Below, piece after piece: positions 33,312-52,797 of a stretch of 64,000 nucleotides of DNA. A program made the position numbers and the translations under genes. The notes under the pieces were generated by a model. That model had not been told where the DNA came from. It saw only the letters and a list, made by a program, of their open reading frames with translations, and ran no database searches. How positions within the stretch are numbered: position 1 is the stretch's first letter; each line of letters starts with the position of its first letter. The DNA comes from Syncephalis plumigaleata. Taxonomy: Eukaryota > Zoopagomycota > Zoopagomycetes > Zoopagales > Piptocephalidaceae. The stretch lies in contig JAIXMF010000004.1 of the NCBI GenBank assembly GCA_025201365.1, positions 372,001 through 436,000 of the forward strand, in the 5' to 3' direction.

Positions 33312-33713
33312 ACTATAATAAATGTGATAAAGCTTAGCTTGTTACTTTGCATTGTAGTATTTTCAATAATACCTGGCGAATAATAGTAATAATAGTTATC
33401 TCCTGGAATGTTCAATGAATAACAATAGTGGTGACTATACGATAAGGAAACACAACGCGAATAACTAAAGCCTGTAATCAGGCAAGAAATTGATTCATTT
33501 AATCAATGAAAGGTGATGCGTTGAATCAAGAATCAAACCATATTGAACAAACTCCGTTTTGTATCAAGAAAAATATTCGTCGCGACCTACAGGCTTTCCT
33601 ACTTGTCTATTACAGCGCGTTCTTCTTCCGCTTCCACTTCCACTTCTTCTATTGATACTCTAAGCTATTGGCTTTTGTAGTCTCACTTTATTATTATTAT
33701 TCTGCAAGTGATA
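33312..33713. promoter_or_regulatory. Divergent promoter region, ACAD8 / mS29
   Basis: About 400 bp between two divergent mitochondrial-protein genes. A CT-rich tract lies just before the mS29 start. Any shared regulation is inferred from layout only. Confidence 0.4.
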
Positions 33714-35735
33714 ATGTTTGGTTTGCGATTCACGATAAAACGCGCTAGTACAATAAGGAATGGTGCTTGTAAGCAACACCTTGATCGGGCACTACCTCAA
33801 CTAGGTTCACGATTCATGGCGGCAAAAGCAGGAAGAAATGGTAAATTGAATAGTAATACTTGATAACTGTTGTCGTGGCTTTTCGTTAACTTGTGTAAAT
33901 AATAGCAAAGCCTGCCGCTAAAGTAAGTCAAGCGTACAAGAAAAAGGAACCTCAATCCAAGGTATGTAGAATATGCTGATATTATACATATTGTTAACGA
34001 ATCCATCCTATTTTGCAATAGTCCACTCTCGATGCCTATGCTGGTAAACGTATTGAACTTAATATTGAACGACCCACAGTGAATCTACGCGAGTTTCAAC
34101 CTGTATGTATTAGCTAGCTATTACTGTCTGTTTGTTTGGAATAGTAGTTGATTGAATCAATATGATCTGATCTAATATATATATATATATACATATTTAT
34201 ATACTCTATAGGAATATCTAGATGAGCATGCAGTAGGCGAGATTATGCGTCTACCAAAAGATATTACTACACGTATTAATCCAACAGCTGTTGGTTATCC
34301 TAAAGATCTGTACAAGGATGTAAGTAGTAATAGGATACAAAGCAACAAACGAATGAATGAATGAACGAGTGGATAAGAAGTTGACGTAATTAACGTATTT
34401 TCTTCTTCTCTCTCTTAGTTCCAAACTACGTATAATGACGCGTTAATGGTACGGGAATCGACGTTGAAACTGTTACAAATGGCTGAAGCTATTAAACTTG
34501 AATCTAATGCACACTTCCGAGTACTTATAAGTGAGTGATACACGATAGATGAAAGATATACAATGTATATACAATAGTATTCATGTAATATACATTTCTT
34601 GAATACCAATAGATGGTAGTGCAGGTACAGGCAAGAGTGCCTCATTACTTCAATTAGTGAGTCATTGTCTATCACATAAATGGCTTGTTCTATATGTTCC
34701 CAATGGTAATAATAATAATAATAGTTGTCACGTTCATTTACTAATATACTATATCCACTTTATTATAGCCATTACCTGGTTTAATGGAAGTACGGCGTAT
34801 ACACCCATGGACAATACCGATCCTACTCTCTACTCGCAAGCAACATTGACATCACAAGTGTTGGATAGATTTAAACAAATGAATCATGGTCGTATGGAAA
34901 AGGTAATAGTAGTTTGCACTCATACTTTATATTGTGATGACTTATCATTATTGTTATCTATTCTAGATATTGCTATCTAAAGATTACAGCTTTGGATCTA
35001 TTCAACTTGGTAGTCAAGATACACTTACTCAACTAGTGGATCTTGGTATTAATGATGAGGCACATGCATCAGCTGTATGGAATGCCTTAATGGATGAATT
35101 ATCGAAGAATCCATCGTAAGTTATAAGATAAATCTCATATATATGTATATTAATTTAATGACTACATGTATTATTCCAGGGTTCCTTCTGTGTTGGTAGC
35201 AGTTGATCAAGTCAACACTTTCTACACAAAGACCGATTACCATCATCCTAGTGGTGAAGCAGTAATGCCTCATGAATTACATCTTGCTAAGCCATTGGTC
35301 GATCTATTTAATGGATCCGTACACTGGTGAGTAATATACACAAGAGGAAATAGTTAATGGATACGACATTAACCAATGACATAGGAACGTGGTCTAGTTG
35401 TAGGTGCCATGTCATTGCGAGATGCACGATTTGGTCATGCTACACCGATGGAGAACCCGGAAGCATCTAGTAAATTACACGAATTCACCATGAAGGAATA
35501 CTCACCATCTGAGGTCATGTCGATACTCGACTATTACTACAGGGCTCAAATCATCTTTGAAGGTAATAATACGTAATATTTACATATCTATAGATGTATA
35601 ATAACCACATGATTCATCCTATTAGAACCTACATTATCTATGGCTATTGCGAAATACACTCTACTAAGGGTAATGCACGCGGAATACTACAATCGTGTTA
35701 CATTTACTTTAGAAAAGAATAGGATAATGATTTAA
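33714..35735 (+). CDS. RSM23: Mitochondrial ribosomal small-subunit GTPase mS29 (DAP3/Rsm23)
   Basis: GTP-binding mitoribosomal protein. The start MFGLRFTIKRASTIRNG is a mitochondrial targeting sequence. AVGEIMRLPKDI and YPKDLYKDFQTTYNDALMVRE follow. The P-loop is NGSAGTGKSASLLQLVSHCL (about 34610-34660). Then come AITWFNGSTAYTPM, the Walker-B-like VPSVLVAVDQVNTFYTKTDY, and ERGLVVGAMSLRDARFG. The C-terminal tail is EYSPSEVMSILDYYYRAQII. The domain order and P-loop are intact and fit DAP3. About ten exons. Confidence 0.92.
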
Positions 35736-35889
35736 TGGAAAAGAAATAAAATAAATCAGCATAGTAAATGATAGAATATGATTGGTGAACAGTCATAGTA
35801 ATAATATTATGACTTTAGCTTTGTTTGTGGCCATATATAATAATGTACGGGTGATGATAGACATACAATCCATTGATATTGATTAGTAT

Positions 35890-38800
35890 TCACTGCTGTA
35901 CTCTAACCGTGTCTCTATCCAGATTATTCATGGATTTTGATGCAAGTAGAATGGCATCCATGTTGAATTCATTGTTTGGTTTGGAGCATCGTGCTATGGC
36001 AATTTCAATGTAATGTGATTCTAAATATCCATATAAATATATAAAATATAAAAATTACCATATCGTATACTCACCTGACCATGTCATTGTAGTTAGTGAC
36101 AGCGTGGTATCTAACGCATAGCAATGACGTCTTAGCAAGCGAATATGTGCCAGTGCAGGCCAGTAAACCTCGAGTGTTTGATCAGGCCATCGTACGAGTA
36201 CGACAACATCGGAACAGTCGGCTAGCCCGTAGATTTCCGCTTTAATCGACAAGGTAAACGGGAATTGGTGAAGAAATGACGCGGGTTTCTCGTAGTTTCG
36301 ACTAGGTTGCACGATAACAGCCGATGCTTGATGTAATAGACCACTGAAATTGAACGGTATAATAGGCTAGATTCGTATAAATATGTATATATATTACAAT
36401 TATCATCACTTGTCATGATGTATAGTAAAAGTGTCACCTACTTGACGTGTCCATGTTGTAAATAATGACTCTATTAGTTCTATTTTATCATTCGATGTTG
36501 TTAGATCGAGTATAGGTTTGGTATCACTAGTTGACATCAAATATGGTTATTATTGTTTAGGGTTATTTTCATTGTTATTTCCAATGACTTACCGAGTAAA
36601 ACATGTAGGATATTGTTGTAGCCAATCAATAATGATTTGTAATCGATTAACAATGGATACACTGTTACAAGACAAGATTAATACACGTTACATACAATCG
36701 ACATATTACTTACTCATTGTAAATCAACATGATCATCCATTGATGTGCTATTTGTCGAATAGTCAGTATGAATTGATGGAATTCAGCACCTCCTCCTATA
36801 TACAAATACTCTAATAGATAACTATGAGATAGCATTGTAGTGATAGATGTTTGTGCTGATGTACGATCATTAAACATTCTAGGTTTGTTTTGATAAAACT
36901 GTAAAGTATTCACATTAGTATAGTTCCTATTAAGTGAATTCAACATTATTATGAAATACCTACTCTATCAAGAAGATGTAATAAATCATGCAGTATTTGT
37001 GTCAATCCATCATAGCTAATATGATGTTGCTCATTATGTAACGCCATTGCTAGTGTCTTGTGCTGCTTAAATGGACTGTACTTGTGTATGAGATTGATGG
37101 AATAGGACAGTTACGTGTATATTTACCTTAACAATGCTTTTGTATGCTTTAATCGATTCATAGTATCATGTTGTGTGAGACATGGCAATATTAGATTCAT
37201 CTTGTCGGCAATATGATGTTCAAATCGACTGGGATCCTCATTTACTTCATCTATAATATGTCAGATTAATCATTAGTAAATGGTATCCTCATCTTGCTAG
37301 CGATAAACTCACCATTAAAGGAGCATGCTAATTCACGCGCCACTCGTAGGAATGACGGCAATGCAGGCGTATCGGGTAATGACTACATTAGCATTGATTA
37401 GTTATACTATATATGTTATTGATATCATGTATATTCACCTGAATAGATGGCATACAGTCCGCATGTGTATCTCTAATAAGCATATATTGCCTGAATAGAC
37501 TGTGAGACAGGTGGTCCAATAGAGATGGTCCTTGGTAGCAGCATTAAATAGTAAGCATAGTATAAATACATCTATCTATCCGTTAGTAATCCCATTATAT
37601 GTCATGATACAAACTCATTCTTACTAGCTAGATCGGTAACGGATTTCTCCATTGGTGCTAAACCTCGTTGGTAACCCAGTAGTTGATCACGATGTAATGC
37701 TAAGTTAATCATGACAAATAATTAGTACTGCATGTCTAGATCATATAGCATATACACACACGTACCTATATCAGTAGCATGGGATCTGCCTATTTCTCCA
37801 AACATCCTGCATGCCGCCAATCGATCACCCGGCCAATGATCAAGTTTAGCAAGTAGATCGGTGATGAATCCTTGAATATCCTCACTAATAGTCGTGAATC
37901 GTGCATATCTAATTGCGACATGTTAGATTGCAATCTACTAACTCTATACACTTTGCAACAATGACTTATTCTACCTTAGCATGGCATGAGTGGCTAGACG
38001 GACACTACGATCTGGATCATCTAGCAAGCCTAGACACACTCGAATACGATCACTAGTCATGGGCAGACCATGACGTGCACCTATGGCCTTGAGAGCACGG
38101 ATCGCTCGTCGTCGTACAGTATCATTTTCATCGTTTACCATATCTATCCCATATGGGTAATCCATTGTTGTAGTACCGATCATTTACAAATGAGCGCGTT
38201 ACATTATGATGAATGATATACACGCCACTTACCTAGTAGTGATTTAACCGCTTCATTGGCAAATGTTTCACTCGTCAACGCTAGTTTACAAATGGAATCT
38301 ATTGCAGATGAATAGGAAGAGGAAAAGACGATACATGATGCTTATGATGTTAACGACATAACCAATCCTATTGTTCATTTCGATTGAATCAAGTAAGAAC
38401 GCACCAATTGCTGCTCGGCGCACCTGTTCATACTCGTCTTCTAGACCATGGACGAATGCACCACATGCGGAAGCAGGCATACGCTTTCTTACTACGTTCG
38501 AACGCATAGATTTATGGAGTGTTTGCAATAGTAACGATTGATTCACATCATGGAAATAGCCTAGCCAACGACAAACCTATATACATATACATATATACAT
38601 ATATGAATGTCAATATTGTGTAAACGATTATATACTGAATTGATATGACTGACCTGTTCCGTACCATTGGCATAGCATCGTTAGCAGCATCACATATAGC
38701 GATAAACACCTCTTCACGCGTGTATAGATCCAATTGTGCGTTAGAATGAAGTGCAAACGCGCTAAACAATACAATTAGTCAAGTTGATTAACTAGCTATC

Positions 38801-39066
38801 CTATCTCGCTTACCTAACATTGACTAGAGACAATAGTCGTACTGCTTCTTCCTCGTCATTCTGTAACAAGTATTGACATCGGTCATATGCCTCCTTCGTT
38901 ATAACGCCACCACTTGATTGATATCGTCGCAAGGCATCAAGAGCATGCTATGAGATTGCTAGTCAGACGTCATATTCACTAGACACAGCATGCTGCTTAC
39001 CCGTCGCACACGTGGATCTCGGTCTTCGGTTAACGATAAAAACACGCTATGAAGTACGTTCGCCAT
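35890..39066 (-). CDS. INTS4: Integrator complex subunit 4 (INTS4), HEAT-repeat protein
   Basis: Scaffold of the Integrator endonuclease module, holding INTS9/INTS11. HEAT repeats begin MANVLHSVFLSLTEDRDPRVRRHALDALRRY, then ACGAFVHGLEDEYEQVRRAAI, then FANEAVKSLL joined to DMVNDENDTVRRRAIRALKAIG and RVCLGLLDDPDRSVRLATHAML. The GAFVHGLEDE segment and the following VDM-type repeat correspond closely to animal INTS4. The C-terminal half is a beta-rich domain ending ESHYIEIAIARC … DRDTVRVQQ. About 15 exons. Integrator is missing from yeasts and most Dikarya, so its presence helps place the organism. Confidence 0.85.
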
Positions 39067-39592
39067 TGGTATACACGGAAAGTGCTATCTCTCTCGTTTT
39101 AGTAACTATACTAGCTATTATCGATATCAATAAACAAAGTAACAATATATATATATATCAATATTAATATATGTATATATGTATGTGTGTGTATGTGTGT
39201 GTACGTGTGTGTAGTCTATCAATATCTAGTTTTTAGTAGAGTAATAATCGTAAACAGAGAGGAGCACACCATGCTGTTAACGTGCTTTAACGGCCATATG
39301 ATCCTTCAAACTTGGCTTCGTCACCACATCACTTCTTATACCATCACCAAACTGACCAACAACCACGACGCCTTTCTTCCTTCTCTTCTTCCTTCTTACT
39401 CTTCTTCCTCTTTCTCAATCACTCTTACTCTCAGTTCTACCTACCTCCATCTACACTCCATCACGAACCTATTACAGTTCCTCTGTTTCTTCTACCCTGC
39501 TCATTGCTATCCTGTAGTGCACTATCATCATTGTGTGCGTGTGTGTTTGTATACACTAATCCAAGTATTATCGTCGTCATCCCTACCACACG
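39067..39592. promoter_or_regulatory. Divergent promoter region, INTS4 / CDC55
   Basis: About 525 bp. It contains TG/TATG microsatellite (39120-39215) and a long CTTCTT pyrimidine tract (39365-39480) before the CDC55 start. Small ORFs here are low-complexity translations and not supported as genes. Confidence 0.45.
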
Positions 39593-41536
39593 ATGGCTGA
39601 GGTCGATAACGGTTGGCGATTCGCCCAGTGTTTCGGCGATAAAGGAGACGTCGATGAAATCACAGAAGGTAAGGAAAGGCGCGCATCTTACGCGAAAGAT
39701 GACGTCGTGATTACAGTGAACGAGTGAAATCTGACACTGTTATTGTTGACGTATCCTTTTGTGTTTGTCATTTTTACGCGAGCGGTTTTTGAAATAGCAC
39801 TATTTGTTACGTAGCATATAGACGATACACTATTTTGATGTGATATTCAGTTGACATTTATACTGTTGCTGTTGCTGTTACTGATATTGATACTGATACG
39901 ATTGTTGCATTCTTCTTATTTAGCGGATATTATTTCTACAGTTGAATTTGATCATACCGGTGATTATCTGGCCACAGGCGATAAAGGCGGCCGTGTTGTA
40001 CTATTCGAACGCAACGATGGCGTAAGTATTAGAGCACATTTATTACTAGTATGCATGTATGCTAATAAATAGCAAATATACATGCGTACCTATGCCTACA
40101 TTCATACATTTATGTATGCGGATTATAGAAGAAAGGTTGCGAGTACAAATTCTACACGGAATTTCAATCGCATGAGCCTGAATTTGACTATTTAAAGAGT
40201 TTGGAAATTGAGGAGAAAATCAACAAAATTAAATGGTGCCGTCGTCAAAACTCTGCACATTTCCTGCTTTCTACCAATGGTACGTATATGCTAGTTGCTG
40301 ATGAAATCATCGACTAATCCAATCGGTCAACTAGATAAAACGATAAAGCTATGGAAAGTGTATGAGAAATCGCTCAAGATGGTGGCGCAAAATAATCTTG
40401 GCACGGATGGTCAGGATGCATCGTCGATGCCAACATCTATGGCGAGACTTCATCTGCCACGCACCGTCCTACACGATACCATTGTAGCAGCAGCCCCGCG
40501 TCGTATTTATGCTAATGCTCATGCCTATCATATCAACTCTATATCTGTTAATTCCGACGGGGAAACGTATATTTCTGCCGACGATTTGCGTATTAATTTA
40601 TGGAATCTAAATATTAGTGACCAAAGCTTCAATATTGTTGATATCAAGCCTGTAAATATGGAAGAGCTAACCGAAGTAATTACCGCCGCCGAGTTCCATC
40701 CCTTACAATGCAATCTGTTCATGTACAGCAGTAGTAAGGGTACCATCAAACTGGGTGACATGCGTGCAGCTGCACTATGCGATCAACACTCCAAATGTAA
40801 GTGTGATTTCTTCTTCGTTTCTTTCCCATTCACGATGAATGACACCATGATATGCATTCCTGATCGCTTAATTAACTCGTAATTATATAGTGTTCGAAGA
40901 GGAGGAAGACCCCTCGAGCAAATCCTTCTTCTCCGAGATCATATCCTCCATATCCGATGTACGATTCAGCTCTGACGGACGGTATATTCTATCACGCGAC
41001 TATTTAACGCTAAAAATCTGGGATATTAACATGGAGAATAAGCCTGTCAAGACGATTAGCATCCATGAACATCTCCGTAATAAGTTGTGTGATCTCTACG
41101 AGAATGATTGTATTTTCGACAAGTTCGAGTGTATTTTCAGCGGTAATGGTCGATCAGTAATGACCGGCTCCTACGATAATTACTTCCACATTTACGACAC
41201 GGTTCAGGAACTGCCCGACGTTACGCTACAAGCCGATAAGAGCGCCTTCAAAGCAAAACGAGTGGGTAGCACGATGAATCGAGGCGGTAGAAACGGCGGT
41301 CCACGTATGGGTAATCGTCCCGATGCGATTAATGTAGATGCCATTGATTTCAGCAAGAAGATCATGCACGCATCGTGGCATCCAAGGGAGGACACGATTG
41401 CCGTGGCAGCTACTAATAATCTTTTCATTTTTACGTAAGTTACATGAATATATATACGTGATATTGATGGACAATAAGTAGACTAACACAATGATTATTT
41501 ATGTTTTTTATTCATGCTCTATTAATCAGCGCGTAA
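39593..41536 (+). CDS. CDC55: Protein phosphatase 2A regulatory B subunit (Cdc55/PPP2R2)
   Basis: WD40 targeting subunit of PP2A. The start [25 protein letters not shown] matches the family. [20 protein letters not shown] and [20 protein letters not shown] follow; both are B55 signatures. Then come [59 protein letters not shown] and [16 protein letters not shown]-type repeats. [10 protein letters not shown] precedes the last exon, which is tiny: C-GCG-TAA at 41530-41536 completes …NNLFIFTA. Complete, seven exons. Confidence 0.95.
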
Positions 41537-42089
41537 GTAGTCTTACTATTTGATATTATTACACGCTTATTAACAAGTAGTTCATTCATCATTCATAATA
41601 GTATATAGAGATTCACGGAAATCAACCACGCGATGTTGATTTTTGTAGATCCATTTTTTCTTTTCCCTCCATCTCCTATGATACTACACATAGGATTGGA
41701 TAGTATCCTCCTCTCAAATGTGTAACTAGTATCCGTGTAGAACCATTCTATAGTAATGATTTTATCATTGATACTGTTGCAATTCATTGCTTTCTTTTAT
41801 ACAACAGACTTCCGTTGCAGTTAAAGAAATGTTTTTAGTCTAATTATTTGTTTGCTACCGTTTTCTATAATCATCATTAACGTGTAAAGTGTCGCACTAT
41901 TATTAATATGTCTAGCATGACGTCATACATGATCATAGATAAACAAATTGCCTAGTTATTATTATTAGACAGATATACATATATACATGTATGTATGTGT
42001 ATGTGTGTAACGATTTGTCTTTCTATTCCTCAAATATTACGCATATCCTACCTACACTGAACTAGTTGGTACTATTGAACAAGACTACA
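41537..42089. other. Intergenic between CDC55 and NAXD
   Basis: AT-rich 3' region of CDC55 and upstream region of NAXD, with a TATG microsatellite near 41980-42010. No gene seen; the short minus ORF at 41593-41787 has no features. Confidence 0.5.
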
Positions 42090-43643
42090 ATGCAATTGCT
42101 AGACAAGATTCGTCGTTTTATTCCACCCCTAGGTCCATCGATGCATAAAGGACAAGCAGGTATATTGACCCTAAATGATAGCAATACTATGAATAGCATG
42201 GTAACCGATATCTTTATTTGGTAAATTAGGACGTATTGGCGTTATTGGTGGTTCAGCAGAGTAAGTAGAGAATGGTCTAGTAATACACGATTGAATAGTG
42301 CTAACCTACCACCACCACCACCATCTATCTATCATAGATATACTGGTGCACCATTCTTTAGTGCTATATCTTCTATGAAACTGGTAGGCAGCCCTATATA
42401 TAACACATATGATTGATGATTACAAATCATTAGGGTGCTGATCTAGCACATGTTATTTGTGAACCTAAAGCTGCCACGGCCATTAAGGTAAATCATTACT
42501 TGTATGTATAATAATGATCATTCAAATAACAGCAATTATAAACTATATTAGAGCTACTCACCAGGCAAGTCAATTAATGGTTATACACTAGTACACTATT
42601 GTATTAATCAATGATTTCTCTACTAGATCTTATTGTACATCCCATCATTTATACAAAGTAAGCAATCTTAACTGATCAATATACACACGTAGTCATTATT
42701 ATTATTAATCTCTACCTATAAATAAATTATAACTAGAAATGATGATTCTGTTGAACTAGCTGACACGGCTATAGAACGTATAGCTAGTCTATTAGGACGA
42801 TTGCATGTACTAGTGGTGGGACCGGGTCTCTCGCGAGATGAATACATGCAACGTGCAGCGTATGAGACGATTCTTATGGCGCGTGATCGTCATCTACCCA
42901 TGGTCATTGATGCAGATGGACTTTATCTCGTGCAGCATCATCCTGAACTAATACGTGGCTATAACAAGGCTGTACTCACACCGAATGTCGTTGAATTCCA
43001 ACGATTGTGCACTGCCATGGTAAGTATGTTTACCTTGTTGTTCCTATAATGCATCTTGTTTATCTCATTTATTAATTTGTGATATTGCTACACTCATGTA
43101 GAATGTTAAATTCGATAAGGATAAAGATTCATCGCCTAGTGCGGCTGCCGAACAATTATCTCACCAATTGGGCGGTGTCACTATTGTTCAGAAGGGTTCC
43201 ACCGACATCATAGCTCAAGGTAGCATTGTTCTTCATTGCGATGTCAATGGTAGTTTAAAACGATGCGGTGGACAAGGTGATATTCTGGGTGGACTTATCG
43301 CCACATTCATTGCTTGGACCGAGGCTTACAAGAATCAAGCATGGAAGTAAGTGTACATTAGACAATCAACATCATGACACAATGTGTATACGTATGAAGT
43401 GAGTTTATTAACGAGTGATGATGATGATGATGATGATGATGATCGCGGAATGATAGACATGATGATAGTGATGATAATTCACTTAATAATGAGGAGTTAA
43501 TTCCTCTCGCTTGTTATGCCGGATGCTGGCTAGTTCGCTCCTGTGCACGTGAAGCGTTCAAGCAACATCAACGAGCCACTCTAACTTCAGACATGCTCGT
43601 GTACATTGGTCAAATATTCGATGAACATCTGGCCCATCTATAA
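42090..43643 (+). CDS. NAXD: ATP-dependent NAD(P)H-hydrate dehydratase
   Basis: Repairs hydrated NAD(P)H. MQLLDKIRRFIPPLGPSMHK is followed by GQAGRIGVIGGSAEYTGAPF, the conserved nucleotide-binding start of the ribokinase-like fold. Then come AISSMKLGADLAHVI, HVLVVGPGLSRDE, LPMVIDADGLYLV, AVLTPNVVEFQRLC and GGVTIVQKGSTDII. The catalytic GGQGDILGG motif lies at about 43267-43294. The C-terminus …MLVYIGQIFDEHLAHL is complete. A (GAT)n run at 43418-43442 sits in the last intron region. Confidence 0.95.
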
Positions 43644-43700
43644 ACTATAATAAATAAACACGATGATTGTGTATATATGTGCGTGTATGTGTGTGTGTGT

Positions 43701-49824
<6,124 letters not shown>

Positions 49825-50307
49825 GATGGTCAACGAAATAATGATACGTATATATATATATATCGTCAGAAGAAAAGAGAAAATTGGGTGACGCTTATTT
49901 GAAATAAAAAACAAAAAAAATCGTATCGAATGCTCATCTCCATCATTACAATCATGATTGCTTGTTATTTTACGATCACCCTTTTACATCGATTACTATT
50001 GACATCGGTTTATGTTTGACATTTATACACAATCAATGGGCATTTGTTTGCTCTTTACTATATAAACCATTTCTCGCTATCTATCTATTTAAATTGATGT
50101 TGCTTTGGCATACTGAATGAGCTATCAGTGATACTATCAATGATGATTGGCATAGATCACACGTGTCTATGCTAACTGTGTTGTTCGTATTGCAATGAAT
50201 TGGTCATTAAACAATCGTACTTCACATGGAAGATCAACCTGTCAGTAGAGTCAACAATGTCACTAGAATGACGAGTGATTAAACAGTCAAACATCTCTTG
50301 CATGAAT
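49825..50307. other. Intergenic between RPC1 and duplicated block copy 2
   Basis: AT-rich; upstream region of RPC1 on one side, flank of the duplicated block on the other. Nothing recognised. Confidence 0.5.
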
Positions 50308-50391
50308 GAAGCTATTTATAGTAGTATATCAATAGTCTAGCAATCATTACAGTGAATGATAGCAATATATTGTTTATTTAATTACTCCTTG

Positions 50392-51677
50392 ACTGGCGAC
50401 TCTACTATCTTGTTGTAATCATATCCGAACATGAAATTCAACATCATGAGGGGTGTTCTGCAATTTCATAAATTTGCCTATATTCTCCAATCTTAAGCAC
50501 TGCTCATGGTATAGCTCCACTTGAGGAGCAAGGCGGAATCGGTGATTTCATGGTAAGGGATTAGTAGGTTACCGTAACTAGTAAAGAACTTCTCGATGAA
50601 TACAGAAGTTTGCTTACATCGATCAGGAAAGCTTTATAAATCGCGTTTAACATTTTTTGATCTTGATAAAGCTCTGACCTGGCCATACTCGCTCCAAACT
50701 CTTTGAAAATGACTGAGCGATCAAAATGGAGTAGTTTGATGCCATTTATGTTATTTTATCATCAACGGAAACCAAAACGTCTATTATAATATCGGTTAGA
50801 TTCATTCATATATAAAATCAATGACCTACGATTTATTCCAACGCTGTTGTATGCAACGCCTACTTCATTAAGATATGAAACAGCTAAATAGTAGTATTAT
50901 TAGACTAATAGTTAAACTGTTGCATTATTAATATGCGTACCTTTCATTATTGAGCGATCATGTTTGGTATATGCTTAGACAGGCTGAATGTGCGTGGTCG
51001 CTCAGTAAACGATTTCAGACTAATATATTCTTGAGAACGCTCAAATGCAAAGCATCCTACTTCTTTATTTGCTGACTGAGCATTATCTATACGTTTCAAT
51101 AAAATAGTATCAAATTTCTTCTTGTATACTGGATCTGTTATTCCCTCGATATGCTAAATGGCAATGTGAGCTAATGTCATTGGATGCTATAGTTGTAGCT
51201 ACCTACATCATAGAATGCTTTCACTTTTTCGTATCTATTATTATTTCTGTAACATGTGACCATGGCATTCATACTATGCCGTGTCGATTTCAGATCATAA
51301 TGAATCACCTTAGCGTTCCCTGACCATTCCAATGGTCTAAATCTATACTTTCCGGAAAATGTTGCGTATAAATCCTTAGTGATTGGATCTAATATTGCAC
51401 GTATAGTCATTTTCTCCGGTGGTTGAGCTTGCCCTTGATTGTTACTTGGAGGTACTGGAAGTATTGGTCTAGCCGCATTATTCAAGTTATTAATTCCAGA
51501 CTGCATATTTGTATTTGGCTGTTGATTCCATGGTTGTCCTGTCATCGGCATTTGACTCGGATTGTTATTGCTAGATGATGATGGCGCACCTCGCATATCC
51601 ATGCCATTTGTGTGATGAGATAGCATCATCCACACACACAGTGTGATTGCAGATAATGAAGTCGTGCTGTATTTCAT
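50392..51677 (-). pseudogene. Secreted-protein gene, copy 2, frame apparently disturbed downstream
   Basis: The first exon is intact: ATG at 51677, MKYSTTSLSAITLCVWMML signal peptide, then an Asn/Pro/Gln-rich linker, DLYATFSGKYRFRPLEWSG and MVTCYRNNNRYEKVKAFYD. After the intron a second exon (HIEGITDPVYKKKFD…LLKRIDNAQSANKE) is readable. Compared with copy 1 the downstream exons contain at least two frame interruptions, so the gene is decayed or the sequence carries errors. Product: an unknown secreted protein of about 300 residues if ever complete. Confidence 0.6.
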
Positions 51678-51904
51678 GATTATTCCGGTCGAGTAACTTC
51701 GTAATATGTCGTCAATAAACTCGATTCTTGTAGCCACACTTGTGTTGATCTATATCGACGACTAGCGCAGTGTATTTCGTATACTAAATGGGATGGCTCA
51801 AACGCGTAGTTCTATGGGGAGACTTGACTATGGCAAAAAGAAAAAAGAAGCAAGCACGAGATGTCGTTGAAAAGTGGCTACCAAAGCATTCAAAAAGCAT
51901 TTAT

Positions 51905-51911
51905 TTATATT
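51905..51911 (-). promoter_or_regulatory. TATA box of secreted-protein gene, copy 2
   Basis: TATAAAT on the minus strand, at the position matching 1254-1260 in copy 1, about 230 nt before the ATG. Confidence 0.5.
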
Positions 51912-52797
51912 AGTGGAGATGATGGTACGATATCGATGTTTTATGATAGCATGTGCATCTGCTAAAAGAACACATGTCGTGTACCATATCTGAACCGAGA
52001 ACTGATTGCAGATAGCTGTTTACGGATACCACATCCGTGGTATAAACTGGAATGGTGCACAAATAGTAATGCTTGACCATGAGTGTCAATCATAAAACAT
52101 CCATTGTCATCGCAATCATGAAAATACGATCATCCATATGCGTTCTATACATCTCCTACTTGTAACTATTTGTATTCGCCATCACCAGCCTTTTCAGCTT
52201 TTAGATGCATTGGCATGGCAAACAAAGGATATTGTGTATCTCGATTCATTTGCAAGTGTATATTATCATTATGTCTAGATATGATAATCATTTGCATGTT
52301 ATCTAGTAAAACTACAATCCAGCAATATAGAACGCATCACATTCCAAATGCAATAAACTAGAAAAGCGTGTATTGTTTTAGATGGCGTACAATTAAGGAA
52401 TGCACGATGTTGCTGAAGATGTAGAAGTAACGACATGAAACGATCGTCCATACGAGAATGTACCGACTAGGTAGCGCACAACGATATATACTTGATTTCT
52501 ACAGGAGAATGGTAAGTATACGCGATGTTGCATCATTACTCTCTAGCAGACGAGTAATGACATGCAATCACTTATGAATCAATTGAAGTTAATGAGCAAC
52601 AATTCATTTGCTTTTTCTCTATTCGATTAGTGAAATAGCATGCCATGGTGATTATAGCATAGAGCATGCTATGATGACATTAATTCTGTTTCAAGTTACA
52701 GTATTTATGCCGTTGTTTACAAGAAAAAGTAAGTTTGTGGCATAGATGAATATCAGTCGAATTTATTAGTTCGTATGTTAATGAGTTTTACCAATTA

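Larger units (their letters stand above)
50308..52797 (-). repeat. Duplicated block, copy 2 (inverted relative to 395-2850)
   Basis: Reverse-complement counterpart of the first block, about 47.5 kb away, including upstream sequence, TATA box, exons, introns and 3' flank. It carries one extra short segment near 52655-52675. No element ends are visible. Confidence 0.85.

Noticed and set aside
39187-39710. ORFs of 137 and 132 codons before and over the CDC55 start
   Set aside because: They consist of TG microsatellite and CTT-rich leader sequence. The CDC55 start at 39593 in another frame is fixed by family conservation.
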